From positions 1 to 33,498 of the forward strand of contig JAOTXY010000033.1 of the NCBI GenBank assembly GCA_029862125.1: a stretch of 33,498 nt of DNA, given 5' to 3'. The DNA comes from Gammaproteobacteria bacterium (GTDB lineage Bacteria; Pseudomonadota; Gammaproteobacteria; GCA-001735895). Position 1 is the stretch's first letter. The number at the start of each line of letters is the position of its first letter. The notes below the pieces were generated by a model. The model worked only from the letters and a program-made list of their open reading frames with translations, did no database searches and was not told the origin of the DNA. Made by a program: the position numbers and the translations under genes. Positions 24,929 through 33,249 of this stretch are shown here, piece after piece.

Positions 24929-25258
24929 TTAATTCTCAATTTTTTCGGCGCAATCGACGCAATATGCCGTGAAAGGCAGCAGTTCGAGCCGGGCGGTTGG
25001 AATGTCTTCACCACATTCTTCGCAGCGAAAATAGGTACCGTTTTTAAGTCGGTGTAAAGCGAACTTGATCATCTCCAGCTCCTGTTCAGAACTGTTGCCG
25101 AGCGATTCAAGCACCTCGTCATTTTCGCGTTCGCTGGCCTGCTCACTCCAGTCGGCTGTCATACCCTCATGACGAATGTCCCGGTCGATCGAATTAATAC
25201 GATGCGTCACTTCCTTTTTTAACGCGATTAGTTTCTTTTTGATGTCTTTCTCGTCCAA
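24929..25258 (-). CDS. DksA/TraR-family C4 zinc-finger protein
   Basis: A 109-residue member of the DksA/TraR family that may bind in the RNA polymerase secondary channel. The zinc finger CEECGEDIPTARLELLPF...CVDCAEK (CxxC-17-CxxC) is complete. The coiled-coil part is short: the N-terminal ~65 residues (DEKDIKKKLIALKKEVTHRINSI ... EQASERENDEVLESLG) contain acidic residues that could serve as the tip. It is longer than TraR (~73) and shorter than DksA (~151), so it is likely an auxiliary paralogue and not DksA itself. The start is TTG at 25258 with GGAG nine bases upstream; no ATG alternative exists nearby. Confidence 0.9.
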   Translation of the reverse strand: MDEKDIKKKLIALKKEVTHRINSIDRDIRHEGMTADWSEQASERENDEVLESLGNSSEQELEMIKFALHRLKNGTYFRCEECGEDIPTARLELLPFTAYCVDCAEKIEN

Positions 25259-25369
25259 GGGTATTCGCTCCTAATTTCAGTCCAGGAAAACCTGAAGTCT
25301 AAAAATTCTATTAAAATGGATTCTTTAAGTATCGACAGAATATCGATAATAACCTTGATATGGGGCAAG

Positions 25370-26332
25370 TTAATAGTCGATCTGCGCGTGTTGATGTAAT
25401 TTTTTATGGGCACGGTTCTCAAGATAGAACACCAGCAGGCCGCTGAAAATAATCAAGCCGCTACCGACAAAGGAAATCCAGTCGGGCCAGTCACCCCACA
25501 GGTAAAAGCCAACCATCAGTGCAAAAGGCAGGGAGGCGTATTCGAAAGGTGCCACCGCCGCGGCCTCTCCCAAACGATAAGCCTGTGAAATCAGGTAGCC
25601 GCCAAACGATACCATAATCCCGCATAACAGCAGCAGTTGCAGCTGGGCCAGGTCAGGCCAGCTCCAGGCGCGTAACAGGAAACCGGTTGCCTCGTTATCG
25701 TAAATGTCGAACCTGCCATCGCCGATAGCCAGGCCGACAACAGAGCTGATGACTATGAAAGCGAGCTGGATGTAAAAGGTTAAGGCGCTCGCCTTTTCAC
25801 GCATGCCGAGTTTACGTGTCATCATAGTCATCACCGCGTAGGCCAGGGCGGCAAGAATCGGCAACAGGCTGACTGAGCGAAAAACTTCGCTGCCCGGACG
25901 CAGCATTATGATGACACCAATCAATCCGGCGATGATGACCAGCCAGCGTAACAGCCCAACCCTTTCTCCAAGTACGGGTTGTGACAATATGCAGATGAAA
26001 AGCGGTGCCGTGTAAAATAGCGATACGGTCTCGGCGAGTGGCATTACTGCCAGCCCCAGGAAGAAAAACATATTCGCCAGCACCAGCATCGAACCCCGTA
26101 TAAAGTGCAGCAGTGGTCGACGTGTTTTCAAAGTTTTCAAACCACCTTCCAGATGAATGAAAACGAAAACCAGGATCATCGCGAAGACACCGCGGAACAA
26201 CATAATTTCGTGTAGTGGCAACCCGGTACTCAGCCATTTTATTATCGAGTCGCTGACGGTTAAGAATGCCAATGCTGCAACCAGGCATAAGATGCCCTGG
26301 GTATTTCGATTGAGTGTTTTCAGGTAGGTCAA
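25370..26332 (-). CDS. EamA/DMT-superfamily transporter
   Basis: A 320-residue membrane protein with about ten hydrophobic helices arranged in two EamA repeats (residues ~13-145 and ~155-305). Typical features: a first helix ending in SDSIIKWLS, the LFRGVFAMILVFVF helix, the SLFYTAPLFICILSQPVLGERVGLLRW end of repeat 1 and APFEYASLPFALMVGFYLWGDWPDW at the end of repeat 2. DMT members export or import metabolites such as amino acids; the substrate is unknown. The start is TTG (26332), with only a weak SD. It lies 40 bp after the acetylpolyamine aminohydrolase gene on the same strand, so it may export or import a polyamine-related compound. Confidence 0.88.
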   Translation of the reverse strand: MTYLKTLNRNTQGILCLVAALAFLTVSDSIIKWLSTGLPLHEIMLFRGVFAMILVFVFIHLEGGLKTLKTRRPLLHFIRGSMLVLANMFFFLGLAVMPLAETVSLFYTAPLFICILSQPVLGERVGLLRWLVIIAGLIGVIIMLRPGSEVFRSVSLLPILAALAYAVMTMMTRKLGMREKASALTFYIQLAFIVISSVVGLAIGDGRFDIYDNEATGFLLRAWSWPDLAQLQLLLLCGIMVSFGGYLISQAYRLGEAAAVAPFEYASLPFALMVGFYLWGDWPDWISFVGSGLIIFSGLLVFYLENRAHKKLHQHAQIDY

Positions 26333-26372
26333 ATCCGACCGCTCGAAACTCGCGATTGCCCGGTCGAGGGAC

Positions 26373-27401
26373 TCACAACCCCTCGTAACCCTGTAACACG
26401 TTCACCGTGTTAATGCCGATTTCCTCGACCGCGTAGCCGCCTTCCATGATGAATAGCGTGGGTAACCCAAGGCTTGCTATGGTTGTGCCGTAGCGCTTGA
26501 AGTCATCACTGGTCAGCTTGAAAAATGAGATTGGATCATGTTCGAAGGTGTCGACACCGAGCGATATTACCAGCGCATCGGGCCCATAATTCCTGATCTT
26601 GTGACAGGCGTCTGCGAGCGCCGCGCTCCAGGTTTTGAAGTTGGTGCCGGGACCGAGCGGATAGTTATGGTTGAATCCTTCTCCGGCGCCTTGCCCGAGT
26701 TCATCGGCATAGCCGAGAAAATGCGGAAAGGCATCCCGGGGATCGCCGTGCAGCGACAGGAACATGACATCATCACGATCGTAGAATATTGCCTGGCTAC
26801 CGTTACCATGGTGGAAATCGACGTCGAGCAATGCGATCCTTGATGCGCCCTGGTCGATAAAGCCTTGCGCCGCAACCGCGGCGTTATTGATAAAACAGTA
26901 ACCGCCGAACATATCGCCGGCGGCATGGTGCCCGGGCGGACGGCACAGCGCAAAGGCTTCCCGGGCACCGTCTCGAATTGCGGACTGTGCCGTCAGTGCG
27001 ACATCGACGCTGGCGCGTGCGGCCTCCCAGGTGCCGTTGGAGATAGCGGTCTCGGCAGCGAGCGCATAATAGCCAAGCTTACCTTCGATATGGTCTGGAA
27101 TACGTTGCTGCATGCCACGGGCGGGCCAGCAGGTTGCGATTGCTTCGCCCCTGTAGCCCGAAGCCGTCCAATCATCCCAGCAGGTTTCGAGGAAGTGTAA
27201 AAATTCTGTGTCGTGTATCCGCGTGATAGCGTCGATGTTGTATTGGTGCGGGGTAATCACATCCCCGAGGCCAACCTCGTTAACGCGTTGCAGGATATGT
27301 TCGGCGCGCACCGGGCACTCGAAAGGCGGCACCAGTTCACCACCGTAGAGCTCGGTTTTGGCGTCATGCAGGGCATGTTTTTCGCTGAATACGGTAAGCA
27401 T
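26373..27401 (-). CDS. aphA: Acetylpolyamine aminohydrolase (histone-deacetylase family)
   Basis: APAH removes acetyl groups from acetylputrescine, acetylcadaverine and acetylspermidine. The 342-residue protein reads close to Mycoplana ramosa APAH along its whole length, including the N-terminal AKTELYGGELVPPFECP with the dimer/specificity loop, RPPGHHAAGDMFGGYCFINNAA (H158, H159), zinc ligands D195 and H197 in DVDFHHGNG, D284 in SLGVDTFEHDP, and the catalytic tyrosine region MEGGYAVEEIG. The residue numbers of the ligands coincide with those known for Mycoplana APAH. The gene starts 2 bp after the aguB stop. The name aphA is used for this enzyme in Pseudomonas; it should not be confused with acid phosphatase. 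Confidence 0.94.
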   Translation of the reverse strand: MLTVFSEKHALHDAKTELYGGELVPPFECPVRAEHILQRVNEVGLGDVITPHQYNIDAITRIHDTEFLHFLETCWDDWTASGYRGEAIATCWPARGMQQRIPDHIEGKLGYYALAAETAISNGTWEAARASVDVALTAQSAIRDGAREAFALCRPPGHHAAGDMFGGYCFINNAAVAAQGFIDQGASRIALLDVDFHHGNGSQAIFYDRDDVMFLSLHGDPRDAFPHFLGYADELGQGAGEGFNHNYPLGPGTNFKTWSAALADACHKIRNYGPDALVISLGVDTFEHDPISFFKLTSDDFKRYGTTIASLGLPTLFIMEGGYAVEEIGINTVNVLQGYEGL

Positions 27402-27403
27402 GG

Positions 27404-28309
27404 CTAGTTTTCGTGGGTGATTCGTGGCTCGAGCTTGCCGTCGAGCGTGGAAATGGTTTGATAAAGATCAGGCCGGCGGTCGCGATAAATGCCCCAGGCG
27501 TCGCGATAGCTACGAATCATCTCCAGATCGAATTCGTGTAGCAGTACGCTTTCGCTATGATTGTCGGCCTGGGCAACGATCTCGCCGGTATGATCGGCAA
27601 TAAACGAATGCCCGTAAAAAGTCAGTTGGAAAGCCGAATCCTGGGTTGCATTCTCGGTGCCGATGCGATTGGAAGCGATGACCGGAACCATATTGGCAGC
27701 GGCGTGGCCCTGCATGGTGCGTTGCCAGTGTCCACTGGAATCAAGCGTGATTGCTGGCGGCGGCTCCGAGCCGATGGCGGTTGGGTAGAGCAACAATTCT
27801 GCCCCCATCAGCGCCATGCTGCGTGCCGCTTCGGGAAACCATTGATCCCAGCAAACACCTGCGCCGATCTTGCCATAACGCGTATCCCAGACCTTGAAGC
27901 CGGTATCACCTGGGTTGAAATAGTTTTTTTCCTGGTAGCCGGGCCCGTTCGGGATATGTGATTTTCGATAGATACCAAGAATTTCGCCACCGGCGTCTAC
28001 CATTGCCAGCGAGTTGTAGAATGCCCGGTTGGCGCGCTCGAACCAGCTAAAGGGTAATACCACGTCGAGTTCTTTGGCCAGCGCTTGGAAGCGTTTCAAC
28101 GACTGATTCTGTTCCAGTGTTGTAGCGAGATCGAAGTGTTTCGTATCCTGCTCGATACAAAAATAGGGTGTCTCGAATAATTCCTGGATCAAGATCACCT
28201 GGGCGCCGCCGGCCGCGGCTTCGCGAATTAACTTTTCGGCGCGTTCCAGGTTTGCGGGAAGGTCCCAGCTGCAGGCCATCTGCGTGGCCGCGACGCGTAG
28301 CATCGACAT
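27404..28309 (-). CDS. aguB: N-carbamoylputrescine amidase (nitrilase superfamily)
   Basis: AguB hydrolyses N-carbamoylputrescine to putrescine, CO2 and ammonia, the last step of the agmatine route. The 301-residue protein shows the full nitrilase triad E43 (IQELFETPYF), K116 (YRKSHIPNGPGY), C153 (GVCWDQWFPEAAR), and the AguB-like stretches AATQMACSWDLPANLERAE, HAAANMVPVIASNRIG and FYGHSFIADHTGE. The ATG at 28309 is chosen, with GGAG 8 bases upstream; GTG 28312 or ATG 28303 are possible. agmatine deiminase (aguA) is not in the window. It is the first gene of the aguB-aphA-EamA run. A DavA-type 5-aminovaleramidase is a less likely alternative. Confidence 0.92.
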   Translation of the reverse strand: MSMLRVAATQMACSWDLPANLERAEKLIREAAAGGAQVILIQELFETPYFCIEQDTKHFDLATTLEQNQSLKRFQALAKELDVVLPFSWFERANRAFYNSLAMVDAGGEILGIYRKSHIPNGPGYQEKNYFNPGDTGFKVWDTRYGKIGAGVCWDQWFPEAARSMALMGAELLLYPTAIGSEPPPAITLDSSGHWQRTMQGHAAANMVPVIASNRIGTENATQDSAFQLTFYGHSFIADHTGEIVAQADNHSESVLLHEFDLEMIRSYRDAWGIYRDRRPDLYQTISTLDGKLEPRITHEN

Positions 28310-28413
28310 CACAGTAACTCCAAAGAAATGGCGTAAAACCTTGGATTCTTATCGATTTTCGAGAGCTTGGCTAGCTTTAAAATATCGGATCACGCACAAT
28401 TCGGCGACTATTC

Positions 28414-29724
28414 ATGCGAAAGAATCGAATGACTGATTATTTGCCGCAAGATACCAACGAAAGCTCTCTATGGGGCGAAACCGCGGTTGCCGGCCCAGAA
28501 AGTAAATCGTTAAGCGAATCGATGCAGGTCGACGTACTGGTTGTCGGTGGTGGCTATACCGGGTTATCCGCTGCTCTACACCTTGCCGAAAAGGGCGTCT
28601 CGGTGGTCTTGCTCGAGGCAAAGAACATTGGCTTCGGTGGGTCAGGCCGCAATGCCGGGCTGGTCAACGGCGGAATCTGGAAAACCCCCGACGATGTGCA
28701 AAAACTGATCGGGCCTGATGCTGCCAAACGCTTCAATCTGGCATTGCGCGATTCACCCACGCTGGTGTTCGACCTGGTCGAGCGCTTTAACATGCAGTGC
28801 CAGGCAAAGCGCTGCGGTACTGTCCATATTGCCCACAAGGCCGATGCCATGGCTTATCTTGAAGACCGCTGTCAGCAACTGCAGAATCTGGGCGCCGCGG
28901 TGCAGTTAATCGATGGCAACCAGGCTCACGCCATTTCAGGATCGCCGCTATACCGTCATGGCGGAATTCTCGACCCGAACGCGGGCACCATCCATCCGCT
29001 GAGCTATGCGCGCTCGCTCGCAAATACCGCAATCGACCGGGGAGTGCGCTTGTTCCAGCATTCCGGAATCGAAAGCCTTAATCGACACAATGATCGCTGG
29101 CTGGCGAAAACCGCCAACGGCGAGGTTATTGCCGAGCAGGCGATCATTGCAATCAATGCCTACGCGGATGCTAAAAGTAAAAAGGTTCGCAAGTCGACCC
29201 TGCCGGTGTTCATTTTCCATTGCGCGACGCCACCCTTACCCACAGAAATTGCGGCGTCTATTATTCCGCAACGCCACGGCCTGTGGGATACGGATAGCTT
29301 ACTGACATCGTCGCGAATTGACGCTGAAGGCCGCCTGGTGATGAGTGCCCCCGGCCGACTGCATGGCTTTCAGCGCCGGATTCGGGAGAGCTGGATGATG
29401 CGCAAGCGTGATCGCCTTTATCCCCAACTGAAAGGAATCCCCTGGGCTTACCAGTGGAGTGGACAGATCGGGGTGACCTCGACAAAAATCCTGCGGGTTC
29501 AGCTATTGGCCCCCGGGCTGTTTGCCCCCGCGGGATATAACGGGCGGGGCATCGGTGTGGGCACGGTCATGGGTAAACAGCTTGCCGACACCATTGCCAG
29601 CGGTAACCGCGATGATTTTCCGTTTCCGATCGAGGCGCTCCATCGTGAAAAATGGTCGAAGCTGCGCGCGGCTTACTACGAATATGGAACCCTGGCGCTG
29701 GAGTTTATCGACAGTCGCGGGTAA
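28414..29724 (+). CDS. FAD-dependent amine/amino-acid oxidase (DAO family, PuuB-like)
   Basis: A 436-residue DAO-family flavoenzyme. The Rossmann FAD motif VDVLVVGGGYTGLSAALHLAEKGVSVVLLEA sits at residues ~39-69, then FGGSGRNAGLVNGG, typical of gamma-glutamylputrescine oxidase-like proteins. C-terminal APAGYNGRGIGVGTVMGKQLAD is the second FAD-contact block. Members oxidise glycine, sarcosine, gamma-glutamylputrescine or similar amines. The context (aguB and aphA divergent, 100 bp between starts) suggests an amine substrate such as putrescine or cadaverine or a glutamylated form, but no puuA-type ligase is nearby, so 'puuB' is not assigned. An ATG at 28429 (MTDYLPQ) is an alternative start; neither has a strong SD. 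Confidence 0.88.
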   Translation: MRKNRMTDYLPQDTNESSLWGETAVAGPESKSLSESMQVDVLVVGGGYTGLSAALHLAEKGVSVVLLEAKNIGFGGSGRNAGLVNGGIWKTPDDVQKLIGPDAAKRFNLALRDSPTLVFDLVERFNMQCQAKRCGTVHIAHKADAMAYLEDRCQQLQNLGAAVQLIDGNQAHAISGSPLYRHGGILDPNAGTIHPLSYARSLANTAIDRGVRLFQHSGIESLNRHNDRWLAKTANGEVIAEQAIIAINAYADAKSKKVRKSTLPVFIFHCATPPLPTEIAASIIPQRHGLWDTDSLLTSSRIDAEGRLVMSAPGRLHGFQRRIRESWMMRKRDRLYPQLKGIPWAYQWSGQIGVTSTKILRVQLLAPGLFAPAGYNGRGIGVGTVMGKQLADTIASGNRDDFPFPIEALHREKWSKLRAAYYEYGTLALEFIDSRG

Positions 29725-29828
29725 AACCCGGTGCCCTAATTTAAATAGTCCTGGGTAGCAGGCATATTGGCTGGAATTATCTGATAGTCCGGATAAAATG
29801 CGATCACACTAAACAGGCGAACAAACCC

Positions 29829-31013
29829 ATGGCACAATCGAAACGAGTAACCTTTGACTGGCAGGATCCGATGTTCCTCGAGCAGCAGTTGAGCGAAGAG
29901 GAACGCATGATTCGCGATGCTACCCGTGAGTACTGCCAGGATGGACTGATGTCCCGCGTGCAAATGGCAAATCGCGACGAAGTGTTTCACCGTGAAATCA
30001 TGAACGAGTTTGGCGAACTGGGCTTGCTCGGTGCAACCATTCCCGAGGACTACGGCTGTGCTGGTGTTAACTACGTGTCCTATGGACTGGTGGCGCGTGA
30101 AGTCGAACGCGCCGATAGCGGTTATCGCTCTGCAATGAGCGTGCAGTCGTCGTTAGTAATGCACCCGATCTATGCTTATGGTGACGAAGCGCAGCGCCAG
30201 AAATATTTGCCACGCCTGGCCACGGGTGAATGGGTTGGTTGTTTTGGATTAACCGAACCTGACGCGGGCTCTGATCCCGCCAGCATGAAAACAACTGCCA
30301 CCGCGGTGGATGGTGGCTACCAACTCAAAGGCGCGAAAATGTGGATCACCAATTCCCCGATCGCCGATGTCGCCGTGGTCTGGGCCAAGCTCGATGGAAT
30401 CATTCGAGGCTTCATTCTGGAGCGCGGTATGGACGGTTTTTCAACCCCTAAAATCGAAGGCAAGTTTTCGTTGCGCGCTTCATCCACCGGTGAAATCGTG
30501 ATGCAGAACGTGTTTGTACCCGAGGAAAACCTGTTACCGAACGTCGAGGGTTTGAAGGGGCCGTTTGGTTGCCTGACCCGGGCACGCTTCGGCATCGCCT
30601 GGGGCACGATGGGAGCCGCTGAATTCTGCTGGCACGCAGCACGTCAATATACGCTCGATCGAAATCAGTTTGGCCGTCCGCTGGCGGCAACCCAGTTGAT
30701 ACAAAAGAAGCTCGCCGATATGCAAACGGAAATCGCGCTTGGCTTGCAGGGTTGTCTGCAGATGGGGCGTCTGATGGATGCCGATAGTTGCCCGGTGGAA
30801 CTGGTTTCGCTGATGAAGCGCAACAACTGTGGCAAGGCGCTCGACATCGCACGCGTTGCCCGTGACATGCATGGCGGTAATGGCGTTTCCGACGAATACC
30901 ACGTGATTCGTCACGTGATGAACCTTGAAGCCGTTAATACCTACGAAGGTACGCACGATGTTCATGCGCTGATCCTGGGGCGCGCACAAACTGGAATCCA
31001 GGCTTTTTCATAA
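29829..31013 (+). CDS. gcdH: Glutaryl-CoA dehydrogenase
   Basis: GcdH is an FAD acyl-CoA dehydrogenase that oxidises and decarboxylates glutaryl-CoA to crotonyl-CoA in lysine and tryptophan breakdown. The 394-residue length is typical. Visible traits: [22 protein letters not shown], the FAD/substrate block [37 protein letters not shown], the GcdH-type arginine in the [11 protein letters not shown] area, and the catalytic glutamate (about E373) in [21 protein letters not shown]. These, particularly the YEGTHD end, are diagnostic of GcdH over short-chain dehydrogenases. It ends exactly where the CoA-transferase begins, so the two form one unit. An electron-transfer flavoprotein gene is not seen. 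Confidence 0.96.
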   Translation: MAQSKRVTFDWQDPMFLEQQLSEEERMIRDATREYCQDGLMSRVQMANRDEVFHREIMNEFGELGLLGATIPEDYGCAGVNYVSYGLVAREVERADSGYRSAMSVQSSLVMHPIYAYGDEAQRQKYLPRLATGEWVGCFGLTEPDAGSDPASMKTTATAVDGGYQLKGAKMWITNSPIADVAVVWAKLDGIIRGFILERGMDGFSTPKIEGKFSLRASSTGEIVMQNVFVPEENLLPNVEGLKGPFGCLTRARFGIAWGTMGAAEFCWHAARQYTLDRNQFGRPLAATQLIQKKLADMQTEIALGLQGCLQMGRLMDADSCPVELVSLMKRNNCGKALDIARVARDMHGGNGVSDEYHVIRHVMNLEAVNTYEGTHDVHALILGRAQTGIQAFS

Positions 31014-32228
31014 ATGCCAGGACCGCTAAAGGACTTCCGGGTTCTCGACCTGAGTCGCATACTGGCAGGTCCCTGGGCCAGCCAGATGCTGGCGGACCTC
31101 GGCGCCGAGGTCATCAAGGTCGAACGTCCTGGCAGCGGTGACGACACCCGGGGCTGGGCTCCCCCTTACATGCCCGATCGAGATGGAGAGGTTACCTCAG
31201 AGGCTGCCTATTTTCATGGTACCAATCGTGGCAAGCAGTCAGTTTGCATTGATATGTCACATCCCGACGGGCAGGCGTTGATCCGGGACCTGGCAAGGGA
31301 GTGCGATGTATTGATCGAAAACTTCAAGGTCGGAGGATTGAAAAAATACAAGCTGGACTATGCGGGCCTGAAGAGTATTAATCCCGGGCTGGTTTACTGT
31401 TCGATTACCGGCTTTGGACAAACCGGGCCTTATGCAGACCGTGCCGGCTACGATTTCATGATCCAGGCGATGGGTGGGATGATGAGCGTTACCGGGGAGG
31501 CTGATGGATTGCCAATGAAGATTGGCGTCGCGCTGGCCGATGTGCTCACCGGTCTCTACGCGGCCAATGCAATCCAGGCGGCATTGATTCACCAGCAAAA
31601 AACCGGTGAGGGTCAGTATATCGACATGGCCCTGCTGGACGTGCAGGTGGCAACACTGGCTAACCAGGCCATGAACTACCTTGCTACCGGCGACAGCCCC
31701 GGCAGGCTGGGTAACGCGCATCCAAATATCGTGCCCTACCAGGCGTTCCAAACTGCCGATGGTTATATCATTCTTGCGATTGGCAACGATGCTCAATTTG
31801 AAAAATTCTGTGACCTGGCCAATAGCAGCGAACTGGCTGCCGATGAGCGTTTTCGCAGCAATAGTAACCGCGTTAAGAACCGCGAAACCCTGGTGCCCCA
31901 GGTAGAGATAATCATGTTGCAAAAATCGAGCATGGAGTGGCTCGATGCATTGAACGAGCGCGGTATTCCCTGCGGCCCGATTAACAACGTCGAACAGGTA
32001 TTTGACGATCCGCAGGTGCGGCACCGTGGGATGCAGCTTGAACTCGACCACCCTGTTGCGGGTAAGGTTGCCAGTGTCGCCAATCCGATCAAACTCTCAG
32101 TTACCCCGGTCGAGTACCAACAGGCGCCACCGATGCTGGGGGAGCACACTAACAGCGTGTTAACTTCGCTGCTTGGATTGAGCGATCAGGACCTGGATCT
32201 ATTGAGATCCAGGGGTGTTATTGCTTGA
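31014..32228 (+). CDS. Class III (CaiB/BaiF) CoA-transferase, probable succinyl-CoA:glutarate CoA-transferase
   Basis: Family III CoA-transferase, 404 residues. The opening block [42 protein letters not shown] is the signature, and the catalytic aspartate is D209 in [28 protein letters not shown] and [27 protein letters not shown] are typical. Because its ATG directly follows the gcdH stop without a gap, glutarate is the probable acceptor (as in human SUGCT and bacterial homologues next to gcdH), giving glutaryl-CoA for GcdH. The substrate is inferred from context. The 3' end overlaps the convergent proline-racemase-type gene by 11 bp. Confidence 0.92.
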   Translation: MPGPLKDFRVLDLSRILAGPWASQMLADLGAEVIKVERPGSGDDTRGWAPPYMPDRDGEVTSEAAYFHGTNRGKQSVCIDMSHPDGQALIRDLARECDVLIENFKVGGLKKYKLDYAGLKSINPGLVYCSITGFGQTGPYADRAGYDFMIQAMGGMMSVTGEADGLPMKIGVALADVLTGLYAANAIQAALIHQQKTGEGQYIDMALLDVQVATLANQAMNYLATGDSPGRLGNAHPNIVPYQAFQTADGYIILAIGNDAQFEKFCDLANSSELAADERFRSNSNRVKNRETLVPQVEIIMLQKSSMEWLDALNERGIPCGPINNVEQVFDDPQVRHRGMQLELDHPVAGKVASVANPIKLSVTPVEYQQAPPMLGEHTNSVLTSLLGLSDQDLDLLRSRGVIA

Positions 32229-33249
32229 GGGGCCAGGTATCGCTGAGACGATAACCGCCAGGCCACGGGTCGTCGGGATCGAGCATCACCTGGTGAGTGC
32301 CGGTAATCCAGGCGCGCCCACGAATCGATGGAATAATCGCTGACTTATCTCCCACGCGGGTTTCCTTGACGATGCCGCAATCGAAGCGAGAATCGATGAT
32401 CGACCTGCCAATTAACTTGTCCCCTGGTTGCATTAAGCCCTTGGCATGCAGTACCGCCATGCGCGCCGAGCAACCTGTGCCACAGGGAGAGCGATCCAGT
32501 TTGCCAGGGTCGATGGCGACCGTATTCCTGCTGACTTTGACCCCGTTTTCTTCGACGATCGGCATGCCGAATTCACAGAACGAAATATGCGCCCAGTCCG
32601 GGTTGCCCGGGTGAGTAAAATTGAGTTGCTCGTTGGCGGCGGTACTGATCCTGGTACCAAGCTGTGCCAGGTCTCTTGCTTCATCGGGTTTGATTTCGAA
32701 GCCGAGTGCAGCCGCATCAACGAGCACGAAGCTGTCGCCGCCATAAGCGGTATCGACAGTCAGCGTTCCGAATCCTTCGATTTCAAGGCTGACATCGAGT
32801 TGGTCGGCAAACGAAGCTACATTGTGTACTTCGATACTCTGTGCCTTACCGTTCTGGCAAAACGCTTTTACCGGAACCAGGCCACCGGGTGCTTCGAGTA
32901 CGAATTCGGTAAGCGGTTCCTGCATCTCGATCAGTCCGCTGTCGAGTAATACCGTGGAAACACAAATTGAATTAGAACCCGACATTGGCGGAGTATGTTC
33001 GGGCTCCATGATGATGAATCCAAACCGGGCCTCGGGTTGCTTTGCCGGAACCAGCAGGTTGATATGTTTGAATACGCCTCCGCGTGGTTCATTGAGCACC
33101 AGGTTTCTTAAACCCTGATCCTCGTCAATCCAGCGCGACTGTTGCCACAACGTATCTCCCGGGGGAGGGCTGACTCCGCCAACAATTACGTTGCCGACTT
33201 CACCCTCGGCATGGCAGGATATCATGTGGACGATATTTTTACTTCTCAT
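32218..33249 (-). CDS. Proline racemase family enzyme (4-hydroxyproline 2-epimerase or trans-3-hydroxy-L-proline dehydratase)
   Basis: A 343-residue member of the PRACE family. Its first catalytic position is serine: [12 protein letters not shown] (S90) rather than Cys as in classical MCGH-type proline racemases; the second is cysteine C256 in [16 protein letters not shown]. The combination Ser/Cys is found among enzymes acting on 4-hydroxyproline or trans-3-hydroxyproline, while Thr/Cys marks the eukaryotic-type dehydratase, so the reaction cannot be fixed by reading alone. [19 protein letters not shown] and [16 protein letters not shown] are typical. The ATG at 33249 gives the family N-terminus; longer forms overlap the upstream gene. 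It overlaps that gene's TGA by 4 bp (33246-33249). Confidence 0.92.
   Translation of the reverse strand: MRSKNIVHMISCHAEGEVGNVIVGGVSPPPGDTLWQQSRWIDEDQGLRNLVLNEPRGGVFKHINLLVPAKQPEARFGFIIMEPEHTPPMSGSNSICVSTVLLDSGLIEMQEPLTEFVLEAPGGLVPVKAFCQNGKAQSIEVHNVASFADQLDVSLEIEGFGTLTVDTAYGGDSFVLVDAAALGFEIKPDEARDLAQLGTRISTAANEQLNFTHPGNPDWAHISFCEFGMPIVEENGVKVSRNTVAIDPGKLDRSPCGTGCSARMAVLHAKGLMQPGDKLIGRSIIDSRFDCGIVKETRVGDKSAIIPSIRGRAWITGTHQVMLDPDDPWPGGYRLSDTWPLKQ

Noticed and set aside
31257-32051. 264-codon minus-strand frame opposite the CoA-transferase
   Set aside because: Long but entirely antisense to a clearly recognised gene, with no motif and no ribosome binding site.
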